Source: Neisseria cinerea
GTDB taxonomy: Bacteria; Pseudomonadota; Gammaproteobacteria; Burkholderiales; Neisseriaceae
Direction: 5' to 3'
DNA length: 64,000 bases
NCBI RefSeq assembly: GCF_900475315.1
Contig: NZ_LS483369.1
Location: 186,001 to 250,000, forward strand
Part shown: positions 37,428-47,612 of the stretch, piece after piece
Layout of the letters: each line of letters begins with the position of its first letter
Numbering within the stretch: position 1 is the stretch's first letter
Translations under genes and position numbers: made by a program
Notes under the pieces: generated by a model
Database searches by the model: none
Told to the model about the DNA's origin: nothing
What the model saw: only the letters and a program-made list of their open reading frames with translations

Positions 37428-38528
37428 ATGACTGCACTGAAAACTACCCCATTTCACCAAGCCCATCAAGATGCAGGCGCGAAGCTGGTCGATTTTGCCG
37501 GCTGGGAGCTGCCCATCCATTATGGTTCTCAAATCGCCGAACACGAAGCCGTGCGCACCGACGCCGGTATGTTCGACGTATCCCATATGCTCGTTACCGA
37601 CGTCGCCGGAGCGAACGCCAAAGCCTTTTTCCGCAAACTGATTGCCAACGATGTCGCCAAACTCGCTTTTGTCGGCAAAGCCCTTTATTCCGCTTTGCTC
37701 AACGACAACGGCGGCGTGATTGACGACTTGATCGTTTACCGCACCAATGAAGCCGAAACCCAATACCGCATCGTGTCCAACGGCGCGACCCGAGAAAAAG
37801 ATACGGCGCAATTCCACAAAGTTGGACAAGAGTTCGGTGTTGCCTTCAATCCGCGCTACGACCTCGGCATGCTCGCTGTACAAGGCCCGAAAGCCATCGA
37901 AAAACTCCTGACCGTCAAACCCGAATGGGCGGATGTCGTCAACAACCTCAAACCGTTCCAAGGCGCGGATTTGGACAACGATTGGTTTGTCGCCCGCACC
38001 GGCTACACCGGCGAAGACGGCGTCGAAGTCATTCTACCTGGCACCGAAGCCGTCGCATTCTTCAAAGCCTTGCAACAAGCTGGCGTACAGCCCTGCGGTC
38101 TCGGCGCGCGCGACACCCTGCGCATGGAAGCCGGCATGAACCTCTACGGCAACGATATGGACGACGACACCAGCCCGCTCGAAGCAGGCATGGGTTGGAC
38201 AGTTGATTTGAAAGACGAAAGCCGCGATTTCGTCGGCAAAGCCGCTGTGCTGGCATTGAAAGAAAAAGGCGTTGCCGTCAAACAGGTCGGCTTGTTGCTC
38301 GACAAAGGCGGCATCCTGCGCGCGCATATGGAAGTGTTGACCGATAAAGGCCAAGGCGAAACCACCAGCGGCGTATTCTCACCCAGCCTGAAACAATCCA
38401 TCGCCATCGCCCGCGTACCGAAAGATTTTGACGGCGATACCGCTAAAGTACTGATGCGCGGCAAAGAAGTAGACGTACGAGTACTGAAGCTGCCGTTCGT
38501 CCGCAACGGTCAAAAACAGTTTGATTGA
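37428..38528 (+). CDS. gcvT: GcvT aminomethyltransferase (glycine cleavage T protein)
   Basis: A 366-residue enzyme that passes the aminomethyl group from lipoylated GcvH to tetrahydrofolate, releasing ammonia. The family features are [37 protein letters not shown] and [17 protein letters not shown]. It lies behind a tandem glycine riboswitch and before gcvH, with a DUS hairpin between them. gcvP is not in the window. The GGAG ribosome site is 10 bases before the ATG. Confidence 0.96.
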   Translation: MTALKTTPFHQAHQDAGAKLVDFAGWELPIHYGSQIAEHEAVRTDAGMFDVSHMLVTDVAGANAKAFFRKLIANDVAKLAFVGKALYSALLNDNGGVIDDLIVYRTNEAETQYRIVSNGATREKDTAQFHKVGQEFGVAFNPRYDLGMLAVQGPKAIEKLLTVKPEWADVVNNLKPFQGADLDNDWFVARTGYTGEDGVEVILPGTEAVAFFKALQQAGVQPCGLGARDTLRMEAGMNLYGNDMDDDTSPLEAGMGWTVDLKDESRDFVGKAAVLALKEKGVAVKQVGLLLDKGGILRAHMEVLTDKGQGETTSGVFSPSLKQSIAIARVPKDFDGDTAKVLMRGKEVDVRVLKLPFVRNGQKQFD

Positions 38529-38533
38529 TGCGG

Positions 38534-38570
38534 TTTCAGACGGCATTTTCATTTCATATGCCGTCTGAAA
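38534..38570. terminator. Inverted DUS hairpin between gcvT and gcvH
   Basis: TTTCAGACGGCAT and ATGCCGTCTGAAA face each other over an 11-base loop. It may attenuate readthrough into gcvH. Confidence 0.6.
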
Positions 38571-38703
38571 GCAGGTTTAAAAAGCAGGTTTAAATTGTTG
38601 TCCGATACGGACGTTTGTAGAAAGCCTTGAACAAGGTATCTGTGGATATTGATCCATATAGATGCCGTCTGAAAATAACCCCCTACCAATGGAGAATCAA
38701 ACC

Positions 38704-39090
38704 ATGAGCAACAACATCCCAGCAGAACTGAAATACGTTGCCAGCCACGAATGGCTGCGCCTTGAAGAAGACGGTATCATCACCGTCGGCATTACCCACC
38801 ACGCGCAAGAGCTGTTGGGCGACATCGTGTTTGTCGAGCTGCCCGAAGTCGGCGCGAACCTTGCCGCCGAAGAACAAGCCGGTGTGGTTGAGTCTGTAAA
38901 AGCCGCGTCCGACGTGTACGCGCCGATTGCAGGTGAAGTCGTTGCCGTCAACGATGACTTGCCCAGCGCACCGGAAACTGCCAACAGTGATCCTTACGGC
39001 GCAGGCTGGTTCTTCAAAATCAAACCTGCCAATCCTGCCGATTACGACGGTCTGCTGACTGCCGAACAATACGCAGGTGAAGTAGATTAA
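38704..39090 (+). CDS. gcvH: GcvH glycine cleavage carrier protein
   Basis: A 128-residue lipoyl carrier that shuttles the aminomethyl group. The lipoylated Lys is in the motif [13 protein letters not shown] (about residue 64). The C-terminus includes [21 protein letters not shown] chose ATG 38704 ([12 protein letters not shown]). The upstream in-frame ATG at 38662 belongs to a DUS and is not a start. It follows gcvT after 175 bases. Confidence 0.96.
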   Translation: MSNNIPAELKYVASHEWLRLEEDGIITVGITHHAQELLGDIVFVELPEVGANLAAEEQAGVVESVKAASDVYAPIAGEVVAVNDDLPSAPETANSDPYGAGWFFKIKPANPADYDGLLTAEQYAGEVD

Positions 39091-39125
39091 ATTCCTATCC
39101 TAATAATAGGATGCCTTACTTAAGG

Positions 39126-39172
39126 AACTGCACTTTCAGACGGCAAGGATGCGTTTGGAAGTGCAGTTTTTG
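39126..39172 (+). terminator. Terminator of gcvH with a DUS in the loop
   Basis: AACTGCACTT (39126-39135) and AAGTGCAGTT (39159-39168) form the stem with a T run behind. A single TTCAGACGGCA sits in the loop. Confidence 0.7.
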
Positions 39173-39235
39173 TCTGTGTCTTCAAGGTCAGTTAGGCTAT
39201 AATAACGGCCTATATTCATCTTTACCGATTTTTTC

Positions 39236-40483
39236 ATGCAACTTACCGCTGTCGGACTCAATCATCAAACCGCACCTTTAAGCATACGGGAAAAGCTGGC
39301 GTTTGCCGCGGCCTGCCTGCCCGAAGCCGTCCGCAATCTTGCCCGAAGCAATGCGGCAACGGAGGCGGTAATCCTTTCTACCTGCAACCGCACCGAGCTT
39401 TACTGTGTCGGCGATTCGGAAGAAATCATTCGTTGGCTCGCAGACTACCACAGCCTTCCCATAGAAGAAATCAGCCCCTACCTTTATACTTTGGGGATGC
39501 AGGAGACCGTGCGCCATGCTTTCCGCGTCGCTTGCGGGCTGGATTCGATGGTGTTGGGCGAGCCGCAGATTTTAGGACAGATTAAGGATGCGGTCAGGGT
39601 CGCTCAAGAGCAGGAAAGTATGGGTAAGAAACTCAATGCCCTGTTCCAAAAAACCTTTTCTGTTGCCAAGGAAGTCCGTACCGATACCGCTGTCGGTGAA
39701 AACTCGGTTTCGATGGCGGCCGCTTCCGTCAAGTTGGCAGAGCAGATTTTCCCCGATATAGGCGACCTTAATGTTTTATTCATCGGTGCGGGTGAGATGA
39801 TTGAATTGGTTGCTACTTATTTTGCCGCTAAAAACCCCAGATTGATGACGGTTGCCAACCGGACGCTGGCGCGTGCCCAGGAGTTATGCGACAAACTCGG
39901 TGTTAATGCCGACCCTTGCTTGTTAAGCGATTTGCCCGTTATTTTGCATGATTACGACGTAGTGGTTTCTTCAACGGCAAGCCAGCTCCCCATTGTCGGC
40001 AAAGGCATGGTGGAGCGTGCATTGAAACAAAGGCAGAGTATGCCGTTGTTCATGCTTGATTTGGCAGTGCCGCGTGACATTGAAGCGGAAGTCGGTGATT
40101 TGAATGATGCCTATCTTTATACTGTGGACGATATGGTCAATATCGTCCAAAGCGGTAAGGAGGCAAGGCAGAAGGCCGCCGCCGCCGCCGAAGCGCTGGT
40201 ATCTGAGAAGGTTGTCGAATTTGTCAGACAACAACAGGGCAGGCAGAGTGTCCCGTTAATCAGGGCATTGAGGGATGAGGGAGAGAAAGCGCGCAAACAG
40301 GTATTGGAAAATGCGATGAAACAGCTTGCCAAAGGAGCAACGGCAGAAGAGGTTTTGGAAAGGCTGTCGATTCAACTGACCAATAAATTGTTGCACTCGC
40401 CAACTCAAACCTTGAATAAGGCGGGAGAAGGAGATAACGATTTGGTTCATGCGGTGGCACAGATTTACCATTTGGAAAAATAA
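39236..40483 (+). CDS. hemA: HemA glutamyl-tRNA reductase
   Basis: A 415-residue first enzyme of the C5 route to haem. It reduces glutamyl-tRNA to glutamate-1-semialdehyde with NADPH. The catalytic Cys is in ILSTCNRTELY (residue about 50). The NADPH domain has LFIGAGEMIELVATYF and VANRTLARAQEL. The C-terminal helix dimerises. A TATAAT at 39198-39203 is a possible -10. It supplies haem for the respiratory enzymes in the genome. Confidence 0.96.
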   Translation: MQLTAVGLNHQTAPLSIREKLAFAAACLPEAVRNLARSNAATEAVILSTCNRTELYCVGDSEEIIRWLADYHSLPIEEISPYLYTLGMQETVRHAFRVACGLDSMVLGEPQILGQIKDAVRVAQEQESMGKKLNALFQKTFSVAKEVRTDTAVGENSVSMAAASVKLAEQIFPDIGDLNVLFIGAGEMIELVATYFAAKNPRLMTVANRTLARAQELCDKLGVNADPCLLSDLPVILHDYDVVVSSTASQLPIVGKGMVERALKQRQSMPLFMLDLAVPRDIEAEVGDLNDAYLYTVDDMVNIVQSGKEARQKAAAAAEALVSEKVVEFVRQQQGRQSVPLIRALRDEGEKARKQVLENAMKQLAKGATAEEVLERLSIQLTNKLLHSPTQTLNKAGEGDNDLVHAVAQIYHLEK

Positions 40484-40499
40484 CAATATTCTAAGAAAA

Positions 40500-40529
40500 A
40501 TGCCGTCTGAAAAGGATTTCAGACGGCAT
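40500..40529. terminator. Inverted DUS terminator after hemA
   Basis: ATGCCGTCTGAAA and TTTCAGACGGCAT over a four-base loop, 17 bases past the hemA stop. Confidence 0.8.
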
Positions 40530-40633
40530 ATTGTTTGTGTGCTTTTACTTTTATAAGTGTAGTGAAATTTAATACATTGACTTAATCATAAAGTATTATT
40601 CCGGTATGCAAATCGGTTTTAAGATTTGTAAAT

Positions 40634-40647
40634 TTGATTTGTATCAA
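40634..40647 (+). promoter_or_regulatory. FNR site at the nosR promoter
   Basis: TTGATTTGTATCAA is a perfect FNR box (TTGAT, four bases, ATCAA). It is centred at 40640.5, and a TATAAT lies at 40670-40675, so with a start near 40682 the box is at about -41.5, the classical class II activator position. Confidence 0.8.
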
Positions 40648-40669
40648 AAAAACGGCGATGGCTGATTCA

Positions 40670-40675
40670 TATAAT
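40670..40675 (+). promoter_or_regulatory. Predicted -10 of the FNR-dependent nosR promoter
   Basis: TATAAT, with no good -35 in the place covered by the FNR box, as expected for an activator-dependent promoter. Confidence 0.65.
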
Positions 40676-40712
40676 ATCAATATTAAAGAGTATCGGTATA
40701 TCGGGGATAGTC

Positions 40713-43043
40713 ATGTCCTGCTTTTCAATCAAACGTATGTCCGCGTTTCGGGCACAGATGACGGCGTTTTTTGCCGCCCTTATCCTTTTAATATCGGCAT
40801 TGCCTGCCCATGCGGAGCGCTTGCCTGAATTTCTGGCGAAAATACAGCCTTCGGAAATCTTTCCGGGGGCGGACCGTTACGGCAAACCGGAAGGTAAGCC
40901 CATGGTCGCTCGCGTTTACAAAGGTGACGAGCAGCTCGGTCTGGTTTATATTACAACCGATGTGGTTAATACGCGCGGTTATTCGAGTAAGCCGATTGAT
41001 ACGCTGATGGCGCTGGCTAAAGACGGTACGATAGCCGGGGCGAAATTGGTTGATCACCATGAGCCGATTATGCTTATCGGTATTCCGCAGTCGCGTGTCG
41101 ATAAATTCATTGATAAATATATCGGTCTGAACTTTATTAAAAATCCTCCGACTCCGGGTGTGGCGCCGGGCGACATTATCAGCGGTGCGACAGTTACGCT
41201 GATGGTTATCAACGACAGTATCCAGCGTTCATATAAGGTCATTGCCAACCAATACCGGTTGGGTTCGGATAAGGCCCTTCAGACGGCATCTGCTTCCGAT
41301 GTTCAGGAAGCCGCGTCTGCAGCAGAAACCCGTCCGCGCCGTATGGCAAATCCCGACAAGCAGGACATTTTGTCTTGGGACGAACTTTTGAAACAGAAGG
41401 CTGTCGGTCATCTGCATATCACGCTCGATCAAATCAACAAACTTTTTGAGAAAGGCGGTAAGGCCGGCGTGGCCGATCATGCCGAACAGGGCGCTCCTGA
41501 TGATACCTTCATTGATTTATATACGGCTTTGGTCAGTCAGCCCTCCATCGGTAAAAGCCTGTTGGGCGAGGATGGTTGGGCACATCTGCAAAAACGGCTG
41601 AAACCCGGTCAACAGGCGGTTTTGGTTGCAGGAGAGGGTCGTTACTCATGGAAAGGTTCTGGCTATGTGCGCGGCGGTATTTTTGACCGTATCGAGATGA
41701 TTCAGGGAGAGACTAGCTTCCGTTTTACCGATGCCCAACACGAACGCGTCGTTGCGCTGTCTGCCGCCGGTTCGCCGCGTTTTAAAGAAGTTTCTTGGTT
41801 TACCATCCCTGAAGGCGTAGAGTTTGACGGTGCGGAGCCGTGGCGTCTGCAATTAATGGTTCAGCGCGTATTGAGCGTGAACGATAAAGCCTTCGTTACC
41901 GCCGATTTGGATTACGAATTGCCTCAGGGTTATTATGTCGATGATCCCAAAGCGCCGCCCGTAGAAATCAGTGCGCCTGTCGAAGCTGTGCCTGCCGCGG
42001 CATCCGATACCGCTTCAGACGGCATTGCCGAAGATGCGTCAGCTGAAAACGGTGTATCCAACCAATTATGGAAACAGATTTGGAAAGCGAAACAGGGGCA
42101 GATTATCGTTGTCGGCATTGCACTGACCATATTGTTACTGGTGTTTTTGTTCCAAGACTGGATTGTACGTTACGAAAAATGGTACGACCGCTTCCGCCTT
42201 ACCTTTTTGACCTTCACGCTCTTCTATATCGGCTGGTATGCGCAGGCACAGCTTTCAGTCGTCAATACGCTGACGCTGTTTTCCGCCATCCTTACCGAAT
42301 TTCATTGGGAATTCTTCCTGATGGATCCGATTGTGTTCATCCTTTGGCTGTTCACGGCTGCAACCATGCTGCTGTGGAACAGGGGAACATTTTGCGGGTG
42401 GTTGTGTCCGTTCGGCTCATTACAGGAATTGACTAACCGGATTGCAAAAAAACTGGGTGTGAAACAGATTATCGTACCGCATATGCTGCATACCCGCTTG
42501 AGCGTTATCAAGTACCTGATTTTCTTCGGGCTCTTGGCAATCTCACTGTATGATTTGGGTACGGCGGAAAAATTTGCAGAAGTCGAACCTTTCAAAACGG
42601 CGATTATCTTGAAATTTGTACGCGAGTGGTGGTTTGTCGCATTTGCCGTTGCTCTTCTGGTTGCAGGGCTGTTTATCGAACGTTTCTTCTGCCGTTATCT
42701 GTGCCCGTTGGGAGCCGGTATCGCGCTGCCGGGCAGATTCCGCGTGTTTGATTGGCTGAGACGTTATAAAATGTGTGGTAATCCCTGCCAAATTTGTACG
42801 CATGAATGCCCTGTACAAGCGATTGCCCCGGAGGGAGATATCCATCCGAACGAATGTATCCAGTGTCTGCATTGCCAAGTCATGTACCACCACGATACAC
42901 GCTGTCCGCAAGTTGTGGCAGTGAATAAGAAAAAACAAAAACAGGCTGCTGCAAAATCAGGGGAATTGGAGAGTGTATCCAAGCAGCCGCAGGAACAGGT
43001 TGTCCATTTTGTCAAATCCGAAACGGCGCAATCTGAAAAATAA
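40713..43043 (+). CDS. nosR: NosR, electron donor and regulator for N2O reductase
   Basis: A 776-residue membrane flavoprotein. After a signal peptide (FFAALILLISALPAHA) comes a periplasmic domain with the FMN attachment motif ISGATVTLMV (Thr modified by ApbE), then about five helices, two CxxxCP motifs (CGWLCPFG, CRYLCPLG) and a C-terminal pair of 4Fe-4S sites (CGNPCQICTHECP and CIQCLHCQVMYHHD). It passes quinol electrons towards NosZ. First gene of the nos cluster, behind a class II FNR site, so it is probably induced without oxygen. Confidence 0.95.
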   Translation: MSCFSIKRMSAFRAQMTAFFAALILLISALPAHAERLPEFLAKIQPSEIFPGADRYGKPEGKPMVARVYKGDEQLGLVYITTDVVNTRGYSSKPIDTLMALAKDGTIAGAKLVDHHEPIMLIGIPQSRVDKFIDKYIGLNFIKNPPTPGVAPGDIISGATVTLMVINDSIQRSYKVIANQYRLGSDKALQTASASDVQEAASAAETRPRRMANPDKQDILSWDELLKQKAVGHLHITLDQINKLFEKGGKAGVADHAEQGAPDDTFIDLYTALVSQPSIGKSLLGEDGWAHLQKRLKPGQQAVLVAGEGRYSWKGSGYVRGGIFDRIEMIQGETSFRFTDAQHERVVALSAAGSPRFKEVSWFTIPEGVEFDGAEPWRLQLMVQRVLSVNDKAFVTADLDYELPQGYYVDDPKAPPVEISAPVEAVPAAASDTASDGIAEDASAENGVSNQLWKQIWKAKQGQIIVVGIALTILLLVFLFQDWIVRYEKWYDRFRLTFLTFTLFYIGWYAQAQLSVVNTLTLFSAILTEFHWEFFLMDPIVFILWLFTAATMLLWNRGTFCGWLCPFGSLQELTNRIAKKLGVKQIIVPHMLHTRLSVIKYLIFFGLLAISLYDLGTAEKFAEVEPFKTAIILKFVREWWFVAFAVALLVAGLFIERFFCRYLCPLGAGIALPGRFRVFDWLRRYKMCGNPCQICTHECPVQAIAPEGDIHPNECIQCLHCQVMYHHDTRCPQVVAVNKKKQKQAAAKSGELESVSKQPQEQVVHFVKSETAQSEK

Positions 43044-43170
43044 GCATCCGTAGGAAGCCCGAAGCCAAAGTATTAGGCGGGTAGGGCTTCCACGGTAGTA
43101 GAACAAAATTTTTTCCCATCGGCAGGTCGTCCGAAAACCGGTTTGCCGTATTTTATCCAAGGAGTGTTGT

Positions 43171-45132
43171 ATGTCAGACGAAAAATTAGAACAAAACGGC
43201 TTGAGTCGTCGTTCATTCTTAGGTACGGCCGCTGCTTCCGGTGCAGGTATTGCTGGTGCGGGCCTGTTAGGTTTGGCGGGTTGCTCTAAAGATGGCGAAC
43301 AGGCTGCCGCTTCTGGCGCCGCCCCTGCCGCCAAGGAGCATGGTGAAGCCAAACCGGGTCAACTGTCTTCCGAAGTCGGTCCGGGCGAGCTTGATCAATA
43401 TTACGGTTTCCTTTCCGGCGGTCAGTCCGGCGAGATGCGCCTGATTGGTCTGCCTTCCATGCGCGAACTGATGCGTATTCCCGTGTTCAATATGGACAGC
43501 GCGACCGGTTGGGGACGTACCAATGAGAGCTTGAAAGTCCTCAACGGAAATATTACCGAAGAAACACGTAAATTCTTACAAGACAGCGGTCTGCGTTGCT
43601 ACCCCAACGGCGACTTGCACCACCCGCACTTGTCGTTTACCGACCAAACTTACGACGGCCGCTATGCTTACGCCAACGATAAGGCAAACACTCGTGTTTG
43701 CCGCGTCCGCTTGGATGTAATGAAAACCGATAAAATCATCGATATTCCTAATGCTTCTGGTATCCACGGCCTGCGTCCGCAACGTTATCCGAAAACCGGT
43801 TACGTTTTTGCCAACGGCGAACACATTGTTCCAGTTGACGGCGTAGGTAAACTGGATGATGCAAAAACCTGGAATGCAGTGTATACCGCTATCGACGGCG
43901 AAACCATGGAAATCGCATGGCAAGTATTGGTTGACGGTAACCTGGACAACGGCGATGCCGACTACCAAGGCAAATATTCTTTTGCCACCTGCTACAACTC
44001 CGAGCGCGCGCTGACCGTACAAGGTGCATCTTCCAACGAGCAAGACTGGTGTGTCGTTTTCAACCTGAAAGCTATTGAAGAAGGTATTAAAGCAGGCGAC
44101 TTCAAAGAAGTTAACGGCGTGAAAATGCTGGACGGCCGCGCTGAAGCCAAATCTAAATACACGCGTTATATCCCTGTGCCGAACTCTCCTCACGGCTGTA
44201 ACGCAAGCCCTGACGGTAAATACATCATGCTCAACGGTAAACTGTCTCCAACCGTTACCGTATTGGATGTCAGCAAACTGGACGATTTGTTTGCAGGCAA
44301 AATCAAAGAGCGCGATGTGGTCGTAGCCGAACCGCAACTGGGTCTCGGCCCATTACACACTGCATTTGACGGTCGCGGCAATGCTTATACGACATTGTTT
44401 ATCGACAGCCAAATGGTGAAATGGAATATTGACGATGCGATCAAAGCCTACAAAGGCGAGAAAATCGATCCGATCAAACAAAAACTCGACGTTCACTATC
44501 AACCGGGCCACAACCATACGACCATGGGCGAAACCAAAGAAGCCGACGGTCAATGGCTGGTGTCTTTGAACAAATTCTCTAAAGACCGCTTCTTGAATGC
44601 CGGTCCTTTGAAACCCGAGTGTGACCAATTGATCGACATCTCCGGCGACGAAATGCGTCTGGTACACGATAATCCGACTTTTGCCGAACCGCATGACTTC
44701 TGTCTGGTTTCTGCAGCCAAACTCAATCCGAGCAAAACTTGGGACCGCAAAGACCCATGGTTCTGGCAGGATGCTTTGGAACAGGCGAAAAAAGACGGCG
44801 TCGAGCTGGAAAAAGCCGCCAAAGTCGTACGCGAAGGCAACAAAGTACGTGTGTACATGACCGCCGTTGCGCCTGCATTCAGTATCCCTCAATTTGAAGT
44901 GAATCAAGGCGACGAAGTAACCGTATACGTAACCAACGTCGAGACCATTGAGGACTTGACTCACGGCTTCACTTTGGAAGGCTACGGTATTGCTATGGAG
45001 ATTGGCCCGCAAGCGACATCTTCCGTAACCTTCAAAGCTGTCCGTCCGGGCGTACACTGGTACTACTGCCAATGGTTCTGCCATGCATTGCACATGGAAA
45101 TGTCCGGTCAGATGATTGTTCATCCCAAATAA
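43171..45132 (+). CDS. nosZ: NosZ nitrous oxide reductase, intact, Tat-exported
   Basis: A 653-residue copper enzyme that reduces N2O to N2. The N-terminus [13 protein letters not shown] is a twin-arginine signal. The first Cys after the hydrophobic stretch (GLLGLAGC) forms a lipobox, so the enzyme may be anchored to the membrane. The seven-bladed propeller carries the CuZ His ligands ([15 protein letters not shown]). The C-terminal cupredoxin has the CuA motif [19 protein letters not shown] with Cys, Cys, His and Met ligands. No frameshift or early stop is seen. As I recall, the gene is broken or lost in the pathogens. An inverted DUS follows. Confidence 0.95.
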   Translation: MSDEKLEQNGLSRRSFLGTAAASGAGIAGAGLLGLAGCSKDGEQAAASGAAPAAKEHGEAKPGQLSSEVGPGELDQYYGFLSGGQSGEMRLIGLPSMRELMRIPVFNMDSATGWGRTNESLKVLNGNITEETRKFLQDSGLRCYPNGDLHHPHLSFTDQTYDGRYAYANDKANTRVCRVRLDVMKTDKIIDIPNASGIHGLRPQRYPKTGYVFANGEHIVPVDGVGKLDDAKTWNAVYTAIDGETMEIAWQVLVDGNLDNGDADYQGKYSFATCYNSERALTVQGASSNEQDWCVVFNLKAIEEGIKAGDFKEVNGVKMLDGRAEAKSKYTRYIPVPNSPHGCNASPDGKYIMLNGKLSPTVTVLDVSKLDDLFAGKIKERDVVVAEPQLGLGPLHTAFDGRGNAYTTLFIDSQMVKWNIDDAIKAYKGEKIDPIKQKLDVHYQPGHNHTTMGETKEADGQWLVSLNKFSKDRFLNAGPLKPECDQLIDISGDEMRLVHDNPTFAEPHDFCLVSAAKLNPSKTWDRKDPWFWQDALEQAKKDGVELEKAAKVVREGNKVRVYMTAVAPAFSIPQFEVNQGDEVTVYVTNVETIEDLTHGFTLEGYGIAMEIGPQATSSVTFKAVRPGVHWYYCQWFCHALHMEMSGQMIVHPK

Positions 45133-45156
45133 TAGCATGATAGCTTGATATAGAGA

Positions 45157-45191
45157 ATGCCGTCTGAAGACAACCGGTTTTCAGACGGCAT
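45157..45191. terminator. Inverted DUS hairpin between nosZ and nosD
   Basis: ATGCCGTCTGAA and TTCAGACGGCAT over an 11-base loop. It may partly uncouple nosZ from the maturation genes. Confidence 0.65.
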
Positions 45192-45302
45192 TTATAGCCA
45201 AACCGTTTGCGGTATACATCCAGACGGTTTCGCTATAAAAACAGATCCATTTGAATCATGTTTCATTTTGTTTTGCCATACCGAACGAAACAGAGGAACA
45301 CC

Positions 45303-46658
45303 ATGCACACATCCGCACTTCGTACATGGCTGAGGGCCGTGCTGATACTTGCCGGCGCCAGTATTTTTCAGACGGCATCGGCAGCCGTCGTCCACGTTTC
45401 TCCGCAAGACAATCTTGCCGAAATTCTTGCCCGTGCCCATGCGGGCGATACACTTAAACTTGCTTCCGGCGTATATAAAACCAAACTTCATATTGACAAA
45501 CCGATTACGATTGAAGGACCTGCCGACCGTTCCGCAACTGTGGAAGGAGATAGGAGCGGCCGTACGATAGCTGTGCATGCGCCGGACGTAACGCTCCGCA
45601 ACCTGACCGTTACACGTTCCGGTATGAGTCTGCCTGCAATGGATGCCGGTATTTATCTCGAAGAAACCGCCCCGCGCGCCCTGATTGAACACAACAATAT
45701 TTTTGATAATTCGGTCGGCGTATATCTGCATGGTTCTGCCGATGCGATGGTACGCGAGAATAAAATCGTCGGCGATGCAACTTTGCGCGTGAATGAGCGC
45801 GGCAACGGCGTTACCGTTTGGAACGCACCCGGTGCGCAAGTTGTCGGTAACGACATTTCCAAAGGACGGGACGGCATTTTTTCCAATACCAGTACATACA
45901 ATACCTATAAAAACAACCGCTTCAGCGATTTGCGTTTCGCCGTCCACTATATGTATACCAACGACAGTGAAATCAGCGGCAATATTTCCGTGGGCAACAA
46001 TATGGGATATGTGCTGATGTTTTCCGAGCGGCTCAAAGTATTCGACAATATTGCCGTTGGCAGCCGCGACCAGGGCATTATGCTCAACTATGTCAACTAT
46101 TCCGATATTCACGACAACATTATCAACAAGGCGGGCAAGTGCGTATTTGCCTACAATGCCAACTACGATAAACTTTTCGCCAATCATTTTGAAAACTGCC
46201 AAATCGGCATACACTTTACCGCCGCCATCGAAGGTACGTCCTTGCATGACAATTCCTTTGTCAATAACGAAAGTCAGGTCAAATATGTCAGCACGCGTTT
46301 TCTCGACTGGAGCGAGGGCGGACACGGCAACTACTGGAGCGACAACAGCGCATTTGATCTTGACGGCGACGGCTTTGGCGACAGCGCGTACCGCCCCAAC
46401 GGCATTATCGACCAAATCATCTGGCGCGCACCGGTTGCACGCCTTCTGATGAACAGTCCTGCAATCAGCATCGTCAAATGGGCGCAGGCGCAATTTCCCG
46501 CCGTTTTGCCCGGCGGCGTGGTGGACAGCAAACCGCTGATGAAGCCTTACGTTGTCAAAATCCAAACACGCTATCAGGCAATGAAGGACGAGTTGCTCAA
46601 AGAAGCCGAAACACGGCAGTCGGAATGGAGTAAAGCGGAAAACGGTTCTCTGAACTAG
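45303..46658 (+). CDS. nosD: NosD, periplasmic maturation protein for the CuZ centre
   Basis: A 451-residue exported protein with a signal (TWLRAVLILAGASIFQTASAA) and a right-handed beta-helix made of repeats such as NNIFDNSVGVYLHG and NNRFSDLRFAVHYMYTN. It works with NosF and NosY to deliver sulfur or copper to NosZ. I chose ATG 45303 with a GAGG ribosome site. An in-frame ATG at 45258 lacks a ribosome site and would disturb the signal. Confidence 0.92.
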   Translation: MHTSALRTWLRAVLILAGASIFQTASAAVVHVSPQDNLAEILARAHAGDTLKLASGVYKTKLHIDKPITIEGPADRSATVEGDRSGRTIAVHAPDVTLRNLTVTRSGMSLPAMDAGIYLEETAPRALIEHNNIFDNSVGVYLHGSADAMVRENKIVGDATLRVNERGNGVTVWNAPGAQVVGNDISKGRDGIFSNTSTYNTYKNNRFSDLRFAVHYMYTNDSEISGNISVGNNMGYVLMFSERLKVFDNIAVGSRDQGIMLNYVNYSDIHDNIINKAGKCVFAYNANYDKLFANHFENCQIGIHFTAAIEGTSLHDNSFVNNESQVKYVSTRFLDWSEGGHGNYWSDNSAFDLDGDGFGDSAYRPNGIIDQIIWRAPVARLLMNSPAISIVKWAQAQFPAVLPGGVVDSKPLMKPYVVKIQTRYQAMKDELLKEAETRQSEWSKAENGSLN

Positions 46659-46662
46659 TCTG

Positions 46663-46698
46663 TTTCAGACGGCATCCGGATTCAAATGCCGTCTGAAA
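46663..46698. terminator. Inverted DUS hairpin between nosD and nosF
   Basis: TTTCAGACGGCAT and ATGCCGTCTGAAA face each other over a 10-base loop. It is intra-operonic and probably leaky. Confidence 0.5.
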
Positions 46699-46715
46699 AC
46701 ACAAAAGGAAAAACC

Positions 46716-47612
46716 ATGACCACACATCATGTCGAATTGAGGAATGTAACCAAACGGTTCGGTACGCAAAAAGCGGTCAACCAAGTTGATTTGGTTTTGA
46801 AGGCCGGAGAAAGCGTCGGGCTTGCCGGACACAACGGCGCGGGTAAATCCACCATCATGAAGCTGATACTCGGGTTGATTACACCGACCGAAGGTGAAGT
46901 GATGCTTTTGGGCGAACGTACCGGCAGTAAAGCGGGGGCGCAGCTGCGTAGTCAAATAGGCTACCTGCCCGAAACTGTTGCGCTGCACCCCTCGTTGACC
47001 GGCATCGAAACGCTGGACTTTTACGCGAAACTTAAGAAACAGCCGCTCACCCAGAACCGTAAGCTGCTTGAGCGCGTCGGCATTTCCCAAGCCGCACACC
47101 GCCGCGTCGGCACCTACTCGAAAGGGATGAGGCAACGCCTTGCTCTTGCACAAGCCCTGTTGGGCGAGCCCAAAGTCCTGCTGTTTGACGAACCGACAAC
47201 CGGTCTTGACCCTGCATCACGACAAATGTTTTACGAAGTCGTACGCGAACTCAACGGGCGGGGCGCAACTGTATTGCTCAGTACTCACGCCCTTGCAGAA
47301 TTGGACGGACACGCCGACCGTATCGTCGTGATGAAAAACGGCGTTAAGGTTGCCGACGGCAGCATGGACGAATTGCACATCCAAAGCGGACTGCCACTGA
47401 CCGTCAATATCCGCCTCAATGCGCCGCGTACCCTGAGCGGACGCTGGCAGCCGCTTTCAGACGGCATTTCTTACCGGGCACAATGTCAGGCGGAAGAACG
47501 CATGAACCTTTTGGGTGAGCTGGGCAGCCTGTCCGACCTTGCCTATCTCGATATCCACACCCCGACGCTTGATGAAATGTACGCACAGTTCTTGAAAAGG
47601 GAGGACGTATGA
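46716..47612 (+). CDS. nosF: NosF, ABC ATPase for NosZ maturation
   Basis: A 298-residue ATPase. It has Walker A GHNGAGKST, signature TYSKGMRQRLALAQ, Walker B VLLFDEPTTGLD and H-loop STHALAEL. With NosY and NosD it forms the transporter that assembles the CuZ cluster. I chose ATG 46716 (MTTHHVELRNVTKRFG). The ATG at 46686 is a DUS. It overlaps the nosY start by four bases. Confidence 0.93.
   Translation: MTTHHVELRNVTKRFGTQKAVNQVDLVLKAGESVGLAGHNGAGKSTIMKLILGLITPTEGEVMLLGERTGSKAGAQLRSQIGYLPETVALHPSLTGIETLDFYAKLKKQPLTQNRKLLERVGISQAAHRRVGTYSKGMRQRLALAQALLGEPKVLLFDEPTTGLDPASRQMFYEVVRELNGRGATVLLSTHALAELDGHADRIVVMKNGVKVADGSMDELHIQSGLPLTVNIRLNAPRTLSGRWQPLSDGISYRAQCQAEERMNLLGELGSLSDLAYLDIHTPTLDEMYAQFLKREDV

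Noticed and set aside
38662-38703. Upstream in-frame ATG for gcvH ([14 protein letters not shown])
   Set aside because: It is the ATG of a DUS with no ribosome site. The conserved GcvH start is 14 codons downstream. The same applies to macB (5400) and nosF (46686).
40555-40580. Possible Correia end (GTAGTGAAATTTAATACA)
   Set aside because: Only a loose resemblance, with no partner end or internal core nearby.
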